Shown: positions 21,529 through 33,640, numbered from the stretch's first letter. The stretch is DNA of 64,000 bases from Cristatella mucedo (GCA_009760855.2 WPIO01000046.1:1917501-1981500), one strand, 5' to 3'. Numbers and translations: made by a program. Notes: generated from the sequence alone by a model not told the origin.

Positions 21529-22330
21529 AAGATGTCCATCTGCAACTCCACGAAGACCATGTGGGTGCAACGAAAGAGAGTTTTCTTAGTGCACTCAAAG
21601 CCTAAGCTGCTTTCGGTATGCATTTGGTAGGCAACTGACTTCATGCTTTCTTTGCAGCATCTGTAACGTGCCTAGAAAGAGATTCAGGACTCTGAGGGTG
21701 CTTTACTAATGTGTTATTATTATTATCTCATGCAACAAAGAGAAAGTTAGAAGCATAGCTGAGTCAGGAGAGCAGTTGAGGTAGTGAGTAACATGCAAGT
21801 AGCAGCTCAGGGTGGCTGGAAAAGATGTGCCATAATTGGCAGTAGGAGAGTAGATGTCGTTGTGTAAGAATTGTGGAAGTGAGTTCCACTTTCCAAGACC
21901 TGCAGAGCAAAAGCTAATGTCGCCAATGGTCTTAGGCATTGGAACAGCTAATTTATTGTTCGTAAAGCACTGAAGACATGAGGAGGCTGAAACCGATGAA
22001 GCAGTTCAGCGAGGTATGAAGGAGCCAAGCCGTGGTGGGTCGTGGTGGGTCAGCATAAAAGCCTCAGACTCTACATCCGGATCAACCGGAAGCGATCGAA
22101 GCTCCTTCAACAAAGGAGACGTGATCAAATCTCTGGTATTTGTTAACTTCCCTTGCAGCCATATTCATCGCCAACTGCCGAGGCCCAGTGGTTTTCACAG
22201 TAGCTCAGCCAAAAAGGAATTGCAATAATCTAGCCAAGACAGAACCGGCGAGCTAGTTTAATTTTAGCCAATTATTTTAGTAAGGAGAAGTTGGCCGATG
22301 CAGTAGCATCATTAACACGCTACAGGATTC
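21529..22330 (-). mobile_element. LINE-B 3' part
   Basis: Reversed LINE-B: the tail region (GTCCATCTGCAACTCC...GCCTAAGCTGC), then coding sequence for the conserved end (GLGKWNSLPQFLHND-like, HGLAPSYL-like), up to the LDYCNSFLA-like block near 22205-22330. A LINE-A tail is inserted at 21645-21727. Confidence 0.8.
21645..21727 (+). mobile_element. LINE-A 3' tail nested in LINE-B
   Basis: TTTGCAGCATCTGTAACGTG, degraded hairpin (GCCTAGAAAGAGATTCAGG), GGGTGCTTTA and ATTATTATTAT. The LINE-B sequence resumes directly after it with CTCATGCAACAAAGAG. Confidence 0.85.
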
Positions 22331-22844
22331 GCCAGCGCTATATGCACCGACAACACAAACTCGCGTGGATTACATGCGGCTGGTCATCATCATGCACAGC
22401 GTCAGTGCCAATATCGAACGGAGCCGATTGCTCATGGCGAGTGCCTGCCGGCGGAGCTGCCCAGACGTCCCAATCTGCCGAAAGGAAAACGAGGTCTAAT
22501 GAGTCGGCCCAGTAAGTCGTCAGCTTGCAGCTTGCACTAATCTACTGAGTTCGTGGTCCTTGGAAGTCGCCACTGCACGAGCCCGGCCTTCGCTGGCATC
22601 GCAACGACTCGAAGTGGTGCCTCCCTCCACCGTCCGGCTCTGGGTCGTAGTCAAAAATTGCAGGCTTTAGTTCCTCTCCCTTCACCACAGTAGTCAGCAA
22701 CTAAATATAAAAGATCGAAATCGAACATTATTTTTGAAAACATGCACACTAATCCGAGTTGGGCGATGCTACATGCTACCTGGCACCTGCTCACCAACGT
22801 GCAACATTGCCGAGGCACGAGGGAGACGAAGCCTATTAGCCGAA
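22331..22844. other. Unidentified 0.5-kb insert between two copies of a LINE-B segment
   Basis: It is flanked by two direct copies of the same roughly 120-bp LINE-B segment (22205-22330 and 22849-22975). No coding domain or terminal repeats were recognised. Confidence 0.45.
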
Positions 22845-22975
22845 AAAGCCAAAAAGGAATTGCAATAATCTAGCAAAGACACAACCAGGAAGCTAGTTAA
22901 ATTGTAGCCAATTACTTTTGTAAGGAGAGCTTGACCGATGCAGTAGCATCTTTAACATGCTACAGGGTCAGTCTT
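22845..22975 (-). mobile_element. LINE-B segment, second copy
   Basis: AAAAAGGAATTGCAATAATC, TAGCCAATTACTTTTGTAAGG and GATGCAGTAGCATC repeat the 22205-22330 segment with about a dozen differences. Confidence 0.75.
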
Positions 22976-23884
22976 TAGGATTTGTATTGGAGCATAAAGG
23001 AATTTGCAAAGAAATATAAATTTGTAAAACGGAGTGCACTTTCACCGGAGTGTTGCACTCGGTTGCATTAACATTAGTGTCTATCTGTCAATTGTTCGCT
23101 TGGATAGAATTTACCCCAACGGTTACTTGTTAGTCCATTCTTGTAGAGACAACAAATGTACTTTCTAACCGTGCGTTTACTACGACTTGTTATCACTTGT
23201 CTGTTTCAGCAGCAGTTACTTCAAATGGTGCTGAATTTTCACTCCAACGGGAGTTCGGTAACCATGCCGTGTTGGTGTCCCTTCGCTCCAGCCGATGGTC
23301 TGGACCTTCTGTCTCATCGCCTCGATAAGCATAGTTTTCAATGGCTGTTATGCCACGCCGGATGGTTGTTGCGATAGGTAGATATTACTCGCGTCCTTCT
23401 TGGTGGCAAACCTTTTTTGGCCGAATAAGGGAAGTCGCTCTCAAATCGGCTACATACCATTATCGATATGAAAATAAAATGCAATGCTGCATAACTAATA
23501 TCTCTCTTACTAAACTACAAGGCTTTCCGAAGCATCCACGGTAAGCTCATGCTGGGCTGGAGGGAGTGAAAATTCACGCAGGGTATGCTCAATGCACATT
23601 TCAGCTCTGTACAGCACACTCGGCCAGGTGAAATAGCAAGCGGCAAACACTAAAGCCTTCACTAAATTCTCCACGATGGTCTTTTTTATTAAGGAATTCC
23701 TTACCCAAGACTGCTTCAGACTGCATTTTTTAAGTGTGCTCAAGTTGGACCATTAGTGTACACAACATGATTTTAGAACATCCTAATGTAGTGTATACAA
23801 TCGGCTGCACTGTTGCCCAGTGCTAAGGGTTGCAGCAGACATCCTATCCCTCTGAGGTTAAAATGATATTGATGCGAATTAATG
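22976..23884. other. Intergenic, nothing recognised
   Basis: Short open frames only. A 13-base inverted pair (GAATTTTCACTCC near 23233 and its reverse complement near 23565) is the only structure noticed. Confidence 0.4.
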
Positions 23885-24435
23885 GAACACCTCGCTGAAC
23901 GAATAGGTAGAACATGCATAACTAACATAATTAGTGTCATTAGCCTCAGGAATGTCCCAGTACCTTTCAAAAAAGCTGTAGTTAGGCCACTACTCAAGAA
24001 AGCGACACTAGACCAAGAGAACTTGAGCACCTACCGCTCACTCTCCCTTCTACCATTCCTATCAAAGACACTGGAACGAGTCGTGGCAGACCAGCTGAAC
24101 TCATATAGTGAAACTTCAAACCTTGCTAGGAAGTTCCAGTCTGCTTCGGGTGTACAACGACCTATTTAGAAATGTAGACATAGGTAGAGTATCTCTGTTT
24201 GTTTTGGTTGATCCTACGGCAGCTTTTTTATACTATCGATCACCGAGTCCTTCTTGAGCGCCTCTCATCTCGTCGGGGCATCGCTGGCACTGCTCTGCAA
24301 TGGTTCAGGTCCTATCTTGACCACATTTAAAAAGAAATTAAAAATGCACCTATCTATGACAGCATTTAGTGGGTACCTGGGATTTGCCCTTTATGTGTTG
24401 ATGTGAGCTGACACTGTTGCATGCTGCAACAGGCT
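23885..24435 (+). mobile_element. LINE-A fragment with internal deletion
   Basis: VPFKKAVVRPLLKKATLDQE and SLLPFLSKTLERVVADQL are well kept. At about 24310 the sequence jumps from the FRSYL region to the DHI(K)KKLKMHLSMTAFSG end, dropping roughly 900 bases of RT and C-terminal sequence. Confidence 0.88.
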
Positions 24436-24536
24436 TTCGGTTGTCTTATAGCCGACATCTGACGTTCCATCATTTCATTTAATTTAGCAGACAGATTTTT
24501 ACTGTCAAAGGTAAAGGGTCTGTTCAAAATAGTGGT

Positions 24537-24592
<56 letters not shown>
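24537..24592. repeat. GA microsatellite
   Basis: An unbroken (GA)n run of about 27 units. Confidence 0.97.
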
Positions 24593-24594
<2 letters not shown>

Positions 24595-25029
24595 GGCAGA
24601 TGGATGCATGCAAGAACAAAGACAGCAGTGACAGATGGAGTGCAAGGCGAGAGATACAACTTAGTGTCCGGGACTGAACGTAGGTATGCATCTGAGCCAG
24701 CAAAATTGTACTGTCTTGTCATAAGTGGTGTAGCTACATCATCAGTTCATGTCCATGCAGGCTAATCCAATAGCCCCTCATTTTGGCTTGCTCATCCAGT
24801 TGTGTTCCACTACACAAGCTGTAGCTTAGTGAGACTATAAAAATTAGGGTCGTGACCTCAGTCAAAGTTAAGCGCACGATGTGGCGGCACCACGCCGTAC
24901 CGACCCGATAAGACACTTGAGACAACCGGACGAAAATTGAACCTCAAAAAAGGCTGAAGAACTTTCAGAAAAAATCAGGCAGTGCTCCATATAGCAGCTG
25001 CATGTTCTCATTAGGCCTTCACACAATAA

Positions 25030-25895
25030 TAAGAAGAAGAAGAAGAATAGCAATATTAATAGTAATAATACATTTGGGTATGGCCTTAAGAAAACTAAGT
25101 CTTCTTCTTGGCACATTAAAAATGCTGGAAACGAAGTGTGTGCGACTGATTAGTGGCTCACAATTTCAACATGCATAAAGCACGTGAAAGACAATTCCCA
25201 CAGATAGAGTGATTTCGAAGAGGAACAGGTGAGTTTTTGCTTTGTCGTACATGTTGTCAAGTCAGACGGTGTCGTGATGTAAGCTGGTTGCAAGTGCCAA
25301 GCTTTGGCAGCATTTGGGCTCCAGAGGATTTGAGTTTGGTTTGAGCCACAGCTAAGTGACCGGCGGCTGAGTTGTGGGCGGTACAAGAGAAAGCCTCTAG
25401 AGTATACTTTTTCAGATAGGTCTCAGCCAGACCAGAGATAGGAACCTAACAGTGAGTGACAGGACCTTGGGGCTGAGACTTTCCAGTTTCTGAAATGATG
25501 CTAGCATTGCCTGTAATACTAAGTTTATGTTACCGCCATTCAATTGGAAAAGTGAGCTGCCATTCATGTGTGAATACCAACAATACATTCCATGATTTTC
25601 AAGAGTTTGAGGTGCTGAAATTCATAGGGTATCAAAGAACGGGTACAGCTGTGTGTCATTTGCATAGAAATTATAGTCTAGGTGGTGCTTGGCGCTTATA
25701 TTGGCCAGAGGGAGAATTTAATTAGTTTAATTAGTAATTAATTAGAAATTAATTTAATTTATTTTAGGGCCAGATCCTTGGGGTACGCCACACTTTAAAG
25801 ACTTACCTGATGACCGCTGACCTACGATGTCTACTCTCTAAAATCCCCGACTGAGACCTAAGCCATTGCAGTGCAGTGCCCAGGATGCCCAGGCA
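25030..25895 (-). mobile_element. LINE-A 3' part, old copy
   Basis: Reversed order of tail (AATAGTAATAATACATTTGG), eroded hairpin, 3' UTR, C-terminus (AKAWHLQPAYITTPSDLTT) and then RT-flanking sequence (TGTGTGTCATTTGCATAGAAA, matching the YADDTQL region) up to 25895. Many indels. Confidence 0.7.
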
Positions 25896-26129
25896 AGATG
25901 TATGAGCTTACGGTCTTGTTGCTACCATGTATATTTTTGTTTTTAAATTGTAAGTGCCACAGTTCTGTCTCAGACTTGAGTAAGCCTGCTGGGGCATTTG
26001 AAGTGGTGCTGGTTTCTTCATTTAATTTGCATGACGTCAAAAAAAACGAGTTCAAGCTGTCCATTAAAATGTGTCACTAGTAGAGTGAGCAAAAAATGTG
26101 AAGGCAAGTGTGAATGGGCTCAACACCTT

Positions 26130-26405
26130 AATTTATAGCAATAGTAATACATTTGATATAGCACCTTCAGAGAACTCCATCTCTTTCTAGGCACTTGAAG
26201 TTTGCTGCAAAGAAAGCACGATTGAATGGTTAGTGGTAGCTTGCTCAATGACAACAAGCATAACATGGTTAGGGGTGCCGTGCACAGGGTCAACATGCAA
26301 ATATTGTTAGTAGCAGCATACACAGTGGCAGCATACATAAGTATAGCATGTAAAAGACGAATCACGTGGACTCACTAAATGCTGTAATAATTATATGTGT
26401 TTATG
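26130..26405 (-). mobile_element. LINE-A 3' UTR and tail
   Basis: ATAGTAATACATTTGATATAG, the hairpin core CTCCATCTCTTTCTAGGCAC, GAAAGCACGATTGAATGG and the stepwise TAGCATG-type 3' UTR, ending near AAATGCTGTAATAATTA. Confidence 0.8.
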
Positions 26406-26442
26406 GAGTGAAAATACAAATCCCGTGCTCTGGTAGCTGCAA

Positions 26443-26520
26443 TACTTTATAATAATATAATAATGCACTTGATAAAGCTCCCTCAGAGAACTCAATCTCT
26501 TTCTAGGCGCTTTACTTTCT
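26443..26520 (-). mobile_element. LINE-A 3' tail
   Basis: AATAATATAATAATGCACTTG, hairpin (AAAGCTCCCTCAGAG ... TAGGCGCTTTA), then unrelated sequence. A very short 5'-truncated insertion. Confidence 0.85.
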
Positions 26521-27245
26521 GGTAATTTTCCTCAATAGACGGATGAATTCAACGTTTTCAAGAATGGCGGTGAGTGCGCTAGCAGATTCCTCATATACAA
26601 GATTGCATCAGCAGCAGCTCCACTTCGACTTTGTGAGTTGTGAAAGTCCTGTCCAACTGTGCAAGCACTGCCATGAGGATATCGTCATTAGTATTAAAAA
26701 CATATCACTGATCAATGCCTGCCTGCCTCGTGTGCCGACTGCTACGTGATTCGGAGCTTGCCTGCTAACTTGCAAACTCGCCGCACAAGCTCCTTTTGAT
26801 GCCTGTTTGCTTTAGAGTACCGGCCTTGTCACACACTTCAAAGGCTCTACCTGTTTGTCAGCCATCTGAGAGGGCGAGTGCCAGCTGGGCGTCCTCTTGT
26901 ACGGCTCTCTGATTCATTAGGCTTTAATCGGTGACTGTTTGCACGATGGCTCGTCTTGGCCGTGCCTCTACAGTAAGTACCTATTAAATCCACACCAGCC
27001 ACCTGTGATGTCCAACCCACTTGATGTGAGTGAGGCACTGCACTGGTGGGTAGTCAATTGGCTCTTTAGCTCAATTTCATATGCTGTCAAGTGCCCCTGA
27101 AAATGAATCAATGTAGCTGACATGTAGACAGTGTGGTTGCTTTCTATCGTCATGCTGTAAGAGCAATTGCTATGGTGATGCCACCCTTCTTTAGCCACTC
27201 AAGATGGCAGCAACAATGCACTACCTCAAGGCTGAGGTAGTTACA
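26521..27245. other. Intergenic, nothing recognised
   Basis: No transposon signature and no convincing exon. An ATGGCGGTGAGTGCG string near 26560 resembles a start codon followed by a splice donor, but it has no other support. Confidence 0.35.
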
Positions 27246-27249
27246 AGTC

Positions 27250-27629
27250 AAGCTTGCAGTGTTATGTAGCTGAAAGCACGAAGACTTTACTGTGGAAGCT
27301 AATGTGGCCGTCTAGTGAGAGGTTACTTGGGAACAGGATACCTTGATTTCGTGTGGGTTCAGCAGGTGATATGCTGGCAGAGCCGATTTTTAGCGTTAAG
27401 CTTTCCATATTTCTGTGTGACGCTTGGTTTGCCCATAACTAGTAAGTTGGTTTTATCGTCGTTCAATTTGAGAAAATCTGTTGCCATTCAAGAGCGAATG
27501 TCAGCAAAACATGCAGCATGGGAGTTGAGAGAATTTAACGTGCTAAGGGGTTGGGAGAGATCAAAGCTTAGGTACAACTGAGTGTCGTCTGAAAGAAGGT
27601 AAAGCCTAGATTGTGCTGGGCGATCACAT

Positions 27630-27709
<80 letters not shown>

Positions 27710-28550
27710 ATAAATTGTGAAAAGAAGTAGACCCGGCACAGAGCCCTGATGTAACGATACTTCAGTGGTTCTTCGGATAATGTTAGTCCATTCGCATCAA
27801 AACTTTGGGGTCTCACTGAGATATAACCTGAATCATTGCTGTGCACTATCAGTGGTGCCCTGGCGAGACGGAGGCGCTAGAGAAGGACTTGGTGATCAAT
27901 AGTATCAAACGCTGCTGAAAGAAAACAAGCAGAGAGACCTTACCTACATTGTAGTCTGTGTTCCTGAGAAGGTCACTATTTACTCTAAGCATTGCTGACT
28001 CTGGAGTGATTAGCTTTTAACATAAACTGGAACTTACGTGCCAGGTTTGAATTTTCAATGTAAGAGTTCAGCTGGTCTGCCACAATTCATTCCAGTGTCT
28101 TTGATAGGAACGTTATAAGGGAAACTTGGCAGAAGTTGTTAAAGTTTACCTAGTCTGGTGTTGCTTTCTAATTAGTGGCCCAACTACAGTCTTTTTGAAA
28201 AATATAGGGACAACACCTGAGGTTAAGGAAGTATTTATTGTGTTAGTTTTTCACAGCTGCAGCAGATCTATGCATCTTGCATGTAGGACAGTGGTAATAG
28301 GGTCTAGAGGACTAGTAGTCTTCTTTGACCGTGAGATGAATTTTAGGACGAGGTAACTCGTGGATGCCTTAAATGCATATATTGAGGTGCTGCACGGAAT
28401 TGGGGAGAGGAGTCTTGTGGGGCTGTTATAGAGGGGCAGTAGTCCAGAAGGGTAGCTGCTACCTTAGAGATGAACTCTCTGATCTTGTCTATCTGATCTT
28501 GTCTATCGGCCTGAAAAAGAAGCTACAGGAGCGATCAGCTTGATTACCAC
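27250..28550 (-). mobile_element. LINE-A internal part (RT region), no tail
   Basis: Reversed LINE-A from the KIGSASIS-like block (27380) through the YADD region (27580), the PQGSVLGP region (27740), motif A (27890) and the KKATLDQE linker (28140) to about 28550. Stops break all frames. A long GA run sits inside it. Confidence 0.82.
27632..27708. repeat. GA microsatellite grown inside LINE-A
   Basis: An unbroken (GA)n run of about 38 units at the place where other LINE-A copies read AGCAAGAGGCAGAG. Confidence 0.97.
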
Positions 28551-29484
28551 AGGGATGTTCTCATGTACCTGTCAACAGTGCACATTCATTATCACTAATC
28601 AGGTGCTATGCGTTCTTTCTAGCTCATGGGCAGTCCTTAATAGAAGATTGAGTTGTTTTCAAAGTTCCAAAGTGATTGCGTTATCATTATAATTATAATT
28701 ATTGTCATTGTTATTAATTTGATCATGTGTCTACCACGACATTACGGTGAATTAGTATTACCCAAAAACGTGCTGATGCCATATGTTCGGGATTAGTGCC
28801 AAGAACTGAAACAGCTCAGCATGGCCCCTAGGGCCTATATGTACATGCATACACATGTCTATATATACCTATATATTTACAGATATTATTCACCTGTATG
28901 TGTGTATGTATGTATGTATACTTGCATTGTCTGGTAAGTCATACATTCTATTGTTTGGTAGGTCATACCTAACGGTCTTCGATTTTTGTGTAAGCACAAT
29001 TTATGTCTAGCAGCACCACGTTACCGGATACCTTAAGTAAACGCAAGTAGGTAAAAATGAGTTTGGCATTGTAGCTAAGTCAAGGCTTTGAATATTGGAA
29101 AATTCTCACTAATTACTTTAACGATCCTCTGCAAAAATCCTCATCACTTTCTTTTCTTTGCAAAACACATTTCTCATAGCACGTGATTTTTTTGCTGTCA
29201 TATGACAATATCAATATCATGTAGCAAGCCCTCCCATGCATGATCAAATTTGATCATGCCTCAAAAGCACTCCCCCACCCCACCCCAACCTGACGATGGC
29301 AGCATTAATGCAATGATGCTGCTGTTGTAGTATTTTGCTCGTATGCCTATTTAGAAAATTCATATATTTAACATGCAAGTTGATTTTGGTTGTTCCTAGC
29401 AGATATGCAGTATGACAGTGGATGGATATATATATATTGAAAAGAGAATTGGGTAACTAACCAGTGGACGCACTGTCTTTCCAG
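28551..29484. other. Intergenic, AT-rich, nothing recognised
   Basis: Short ATT/AAT-type and (TATG)n runs near 28680-28925; a CCCCACCCC run near 29270. No coding signal. Confidence 0.4.
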
Positions 29485-29545
29485 CATATGCAATGCCTAG
29501 GTAGAGATTTAATCTCGTAGGCAGCCATGCAATTGTTTATTATAA
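29485..29545 (+). mobile_element. Degraded LINE-A 3' tail
   Basis: GCATATGCAATGCCTAGGTAG, AGATTTAATCTCGTAGGC and TTGTTTATTAT follow the LINE-A end. Confidence 0.55.
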
Positions 29546-29565
29546 AGACTGACGACAAAAGTGGT

Positions 29566-29647
29566 GGTCAGAGAGAAAGAGAGATGGAGACAGAAAGAGT
29601 GAGCAGAGAGAAATAGAGAGAGAGAGAGAGAGAGTGAGCAGAGAGAA

Positions 29648-29684
<37 letters not shown>

Positions 29685-29694
29685 GCAGAGAGAA

Positions 29695-29745
<51 letters not shown>
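29566..29745. repeat. GA-rich satellite with higher-order units
   Basis: (GA)n with three to four repeats of a GTGAGCAGAGAGAAATAGAG unit separated by GA runs of increasing length. Confidence 0.95.
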
Positions 29746-29746
<1 letters not shown>

Positions 29747-30924
29747 GCTCGGTAGCCTGGCTAACGTCTTCCCCTGCTCAGGACTCTGAGGTCATTTTTC
29801 TAGAAAACTAAATGGGAGAATAGGAAAGATCATGGCTCTGTGGGTAACCAAAGAAAGCCAGAAACGCACGTGGCATCAGAAGGTGTGACTTTCAATTCTC
29901 TGCACACCCAAACTAAAGCCAAACCAAAAGCAGCTCCTGAAACATATGCATGCGAATTCGGTCAAGCCTGTAGATTAGCCTGAATGCATATTTCAGCACG
30001 TTAAGGCATGTTAGCGAAATCGTGTTTCTTGCAATTACTTGCTGGACAAGCATCTGAATGGTAATATGCAATAGATGTTATTCAACTAGGCCTCCTAAAA
30101 ATTATGGAGAGCTATACAACCATTGCCGTGTAATTTAAATTCTTACTTTTTCTGACTTCAAAGACTAGTTAAGAAACTCACGAGAAATGTTGTCATAAGC
30201 TTCCAGTGTTTGCAGTCTTTGTGGGTTTGAGATAATGAATGGGATCTCGTGGCAGCCAAGCCCGTGATACTTCCAAACTCATCATTATATCAGCAACCAT
30301 CGTAAGGCGATGCAAATATAGTAAGACGAGCTAATGCTACAAGAAAATACGGACAACAATGTTATTCTTAAACAAAATTCAACTGTCATACCATCAAGCG
30401 CTAGACCATGATCTGGCTGCAAGCTGGGCTTCTTTGTTCACTTTTCTTTGCAGAGCTGTCTAGGAAGTGCTCACTTTTATTGGAAGTGCTCACTTTTAGT
30501 CTCCGTACTTTTTCTAGCTTATTACTAGATATTAGACGTTTTAATGTAGTGGATTAAAAGAAACAATGCTCTTAAGCCAATCTCCTAGCAAAAATCAGAA
30601 GCCGGAGTGCATTGATTTGTCAATCCTTGATCCAGAATTTGATCCCGATTTCCACGATAGTGACGTAGTCAGGAATTTCTTGCAGCAAAACAGCATTATT
30701 CTTTCGACTGGCGTTTTATAGGGTCAGAATGCTTTGGTTTAGGCCTTTAAATCAGTTCCACTTTATCATTCGCACATCAAGTGGTCATGTTACTTCTTGC
30801 TTTGTGATGGTTACTTGGAAAAATTGATTATGGGAGTAGGGTATGACAATCTGTCCAGAGTTCGAATTAACTATAATGTTGCATATTCCTCTCTATATAC
30901 ATCTACGGATATGGCTGTTGATTT
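29746..30924. other. Intergenic, nothing recognised
   Basis: A short acidic frame of about 50 codons near 30568 (includes DLSILDPEFDPDFHDSD) is noted but has no support. No transposon signature. Confidence 0.35.
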
Positions 30925-31072
30925 GATTGATTTTTAATTCATTTGTATAGCGCCCTAAGAGAACCTAATCTCTATCCAGCGTTTCACATATGCCACTGGG
31001 CTCGAGCCCATAACCTCGGCCAGGCCTTGATCGTGGTGAGCACTTTAACCATGGGGCCAAACCTGCACGGCG
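30925..31072 (-). mobile_element. SINE-2 copy (tRNA head with LINE-A-like tail)
   Basis: On the - strand: a tRNA-like head with GGTTTGGCCCCATGGTTAAA and a B box (reverse of GGGCTCGAGCCC), then a tail homologous to the LINE-A hairpin (reverse of TAGCGCCCTAAGAGAACC and AATCTCTATCCAGCG). Confidence 0.85.
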
Positions 31073-31651
31073 ATTTTCTAACACAGTCTTGAGCCTGGTA
31101 TGGTCTACGTCTGCGCATAACACAAACCGGAGGTCTCAAACCTTGACCATTCCTGAAGAAGTGCCCAACACGGTCGTTTGAGGTATATCACTGACAAGAG
31201 AATACCTGGCATGTCCAAAGATTCTTACTTATCCGTGTGGTGATGGTGCTACCAAAAATTATGCTTTGAAAACTGCAATTGCTTCGAAACCGTGAGAAAC
31301 AGCAAAATTAGTTAATTTGCATGTCTGTGTACATGATAGGCTAAACAGATAGCACCACACGCAATTTTAAAAATGATTTGCTTTCTCCTGTTAATCCTGT
31401 CTAGGAGTATTATTTTTTATCCTTCATTTTTTAACACACTGCATTTTTTAGATTTGCGTTGATGCCATTTTTTGCACAGTTTTTGTGCCTACACCCTGTG
31501 TAAAGTAAAAAGTAAAGATCCGCCGATTATGTAACATCCTTCATACAGCGGCAGAAGAGCCTTAGCAGCAATAACCTGCTTGCAGCAGGCAATAATATAA
31601 TGTAGTGTAATATGTCTCTCCGTATGTAACTTCACAAAGTCTATATGCTAA

Positions 31652-31795
31652 GGCGCTCGCCTTAAACCAAGGTTAAGGGAAATATATTTGATGACCGAGG
31701 TCGTGGCTTGAGCCCCGTAGCACATGTGAAGTACCTAAATAGAGATTAAGTTCTCTTAGGCCGATATACAAATTAATTATATATATATTTATATA
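31652..31795 (+). mobile_element. SINE-2 copy nested in LINE-B
   Basis: TAAGGCGCTCGCCTTAAACC, GACCGAGGTCGTGGCTTGAG and then the LINE-A-like tail (TAAATAGAGATTAAGTTCTC, GGCCGATATACAAATTAAT) with a (TA)n end. Confidence 0.8.
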
Positions 31796-31907
31796 TATAA
31801 CTTAAAGCCTAAGCAGCTTTCGGTAGCTGGAGACTTCATCTCATGCAACAAAGCGAAAGTGAGAAGCACAGAGTTGACTCGGGAGGGCAGTTAAGGTTGT
31901 GAGTAGC

Positions 31908-33242
31908 TTTGGATTAACCTCTTGTCTTGCCTGGGCATCACTGACACTGCTCTGCAATGGTTCAGGTCCTATCTCAGTGAGAGAGTATTGCTGTGAATGG
32001 ACATAGATCATTCGAGGTACCTCTGAAATATAGGTTACCTCAGGGCTCCACTAGGTCCGGTTCTATTCACTGTGTGTGCTCTCCCTCTTGCCGATGTGAT
32101 TGCCAAGCACAATCTAGGCTTTCACTTCTCTGCGGATAACACTCAGTTGTACCTTTGCTTTCATCCCTCCCAGCCCTCGAGCACGTCGAATTCTCTCAAC
32201 TGCCTTGCTGCGTTTATTGATGACATCCGCACGCAGATGGCAGCAAGCTTTTATAAATTGAATGATAATAAAAACCAACTTACTAGTTATGGACAAACCA
32301 AGTGTGATTCAGAAATTGGAAAGGCTAATGCTCAAAATTGACTCTGACAGCACATTTCCTGTTGAATCTTCATGCAATCAATCTAGGTGTCACGATCAAA
32401 AATACCTTTCGTTAGACGACCACATCAGCTCCACCATCAAGTCTGCCTACTTTCAGCTGCATAACATTGCTAAAATTCACGCTTGTTTAGACAGTGATAC
32501 CACACTTAAGTTGGTCCATGCAATTGTGTCAACCCGTCTTGATATCTGTAACTCACTGCTTGCTGGTCTACCGTTATTTGCAATCAGGGGCTTACCGCTG
32601 TCAAATCAAACCGCTGGTATGGTGCAGAACTCTGCAGCTAGGCTTATCTGTCGTGAGCATTGCATTTGCCACACCACACCACTTCTCGCTAACTTGCACT
32701 GGCTCCCAGTCAAGCAACGGATCGACTTCAATGTTTTGTCGCTCACTTTTAGGTCCCTTCATTCTTTGGCTCCAGCCTACTTATCAGATCTACTCTACCA
32801 CCAACCCAAGCATCGTATCACCGACTTGTCGGAATCTCACAGCTTACTTATACTTTGTACAAACCTCAAATCCTTTTGAGATCGTGCCTTTAGTTCTATG
32901 CTACCATAGCCCGGAACTCACTCCTGACTTCCATCACAAAATTTCCTGACTTGACCACATTTATAAAGAAATTAAAAATGCACCTATTTATGACAGCATT
33001 TAGTGGGTCCCTGTGATTCGTTCTTTATGTGCCTATGTGTGCTGACACTGTGCATGCTGCCACTAACCACACTTGCATGCTGACCCTATACATGTCACCC
33101 CTAATCATGTTATTCATGTTGTTTATCAAGTATGATACCACCCACCATTCGATTGTGTTTCCTTTGCAGCAAATGTAAAGCCCCTAGAAAGAGATAGAGT
33201 TCTCTGAGGGCGCTTTATCAAATGTATTATCATTATGATTAT
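31908..33242 (+). mobile_element. LINE-A 3' half nested in LINE-B
   Basis: Starts in the RT (TALQWFRSYLS), shows an altered catalytic motif (FSADNTQLYLCF in place of FYADDTQLYLCF), then KLVHAIVSTRLDICNSLL, LHWLPVKQRIDFNVLSLTF and the end of the protein, the 3' UTR, hairpin and TTATCATTATG tail. Several frame breaks. Confidence 0.92.
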
Positions 33243-33461
33243 TTGCAGCTCAGGAAGGCTGGAAATGATGCACTACAGTCGGCATCAGAAAAGTAGATGT
33301 AAATAAGAATTGTGGAAGCGAGTTCCACAGGCCATGACTTGCAGAGTAAAAGCTTCTGTCGCCAACGGTCTGTAAGGGAAGGATTGGAACAGCTAATTTA
33401 TTGTTAGTAGACAACCTGAGGGTATGAGGAGGCTGAAACTAGTGCAGCAGTTCAGCAATGA

Positions 33462-33520
33462 CGGGTTGTCTGCAGCAGGACTCGAACCCACGAAATGGGT
33501 CGTATAGTACAAGCATCTTA

Positions 33521-33525
<5 letters not shown>
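33462..33525 (-). mobile_element. SINE-1-like fragment
   Basis: GTCTGCAGCAGGACTCGAACCC (B box reversed) and GGGTCGTATAGTACAAGC, cut off by a TG microsatellite. Confidence 0.55.
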
Positions 33526-33593
<68 letters not shown>

Positions 33594-33640
33594 AAGTGAT
33601 GTGTGTGTAAGTGTATGTGTGTGTGTGCGTGTGTGCATGC
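33523..33640. repeat. GT microsatellite
   Basis: About 32 unbroken TG units, then GT-rich variants (GTAAGTG, GTGCGTG). Confidence 0.96.

Larger units (their letters stand above)
31598..33461 (-). mobile_element. LINE-B 3' end, split by SINE-2 and LINE-A
   Basis: The LINE-B pieces are 31598-31650 (tail, AATGTAGTGTAATATGTCTC), 31797-31907 (AAAGCCTAAGCAGC...) and 33243-33461 (GCAGCTCAGGAAGGCTGG to the LLHQFQ-like coding part). They read as one element once the insertions at 31652-31780 and 31908-33242 are removed. Confidence 0.82.

Noticed and set aside
30568-30725. Short acidic frame of about 50 codons (DLSILDPEFDPDFHDSD)
   Set aside because: Too short, no homolog recognised and no regulatory context, though the acidic run is unusual.
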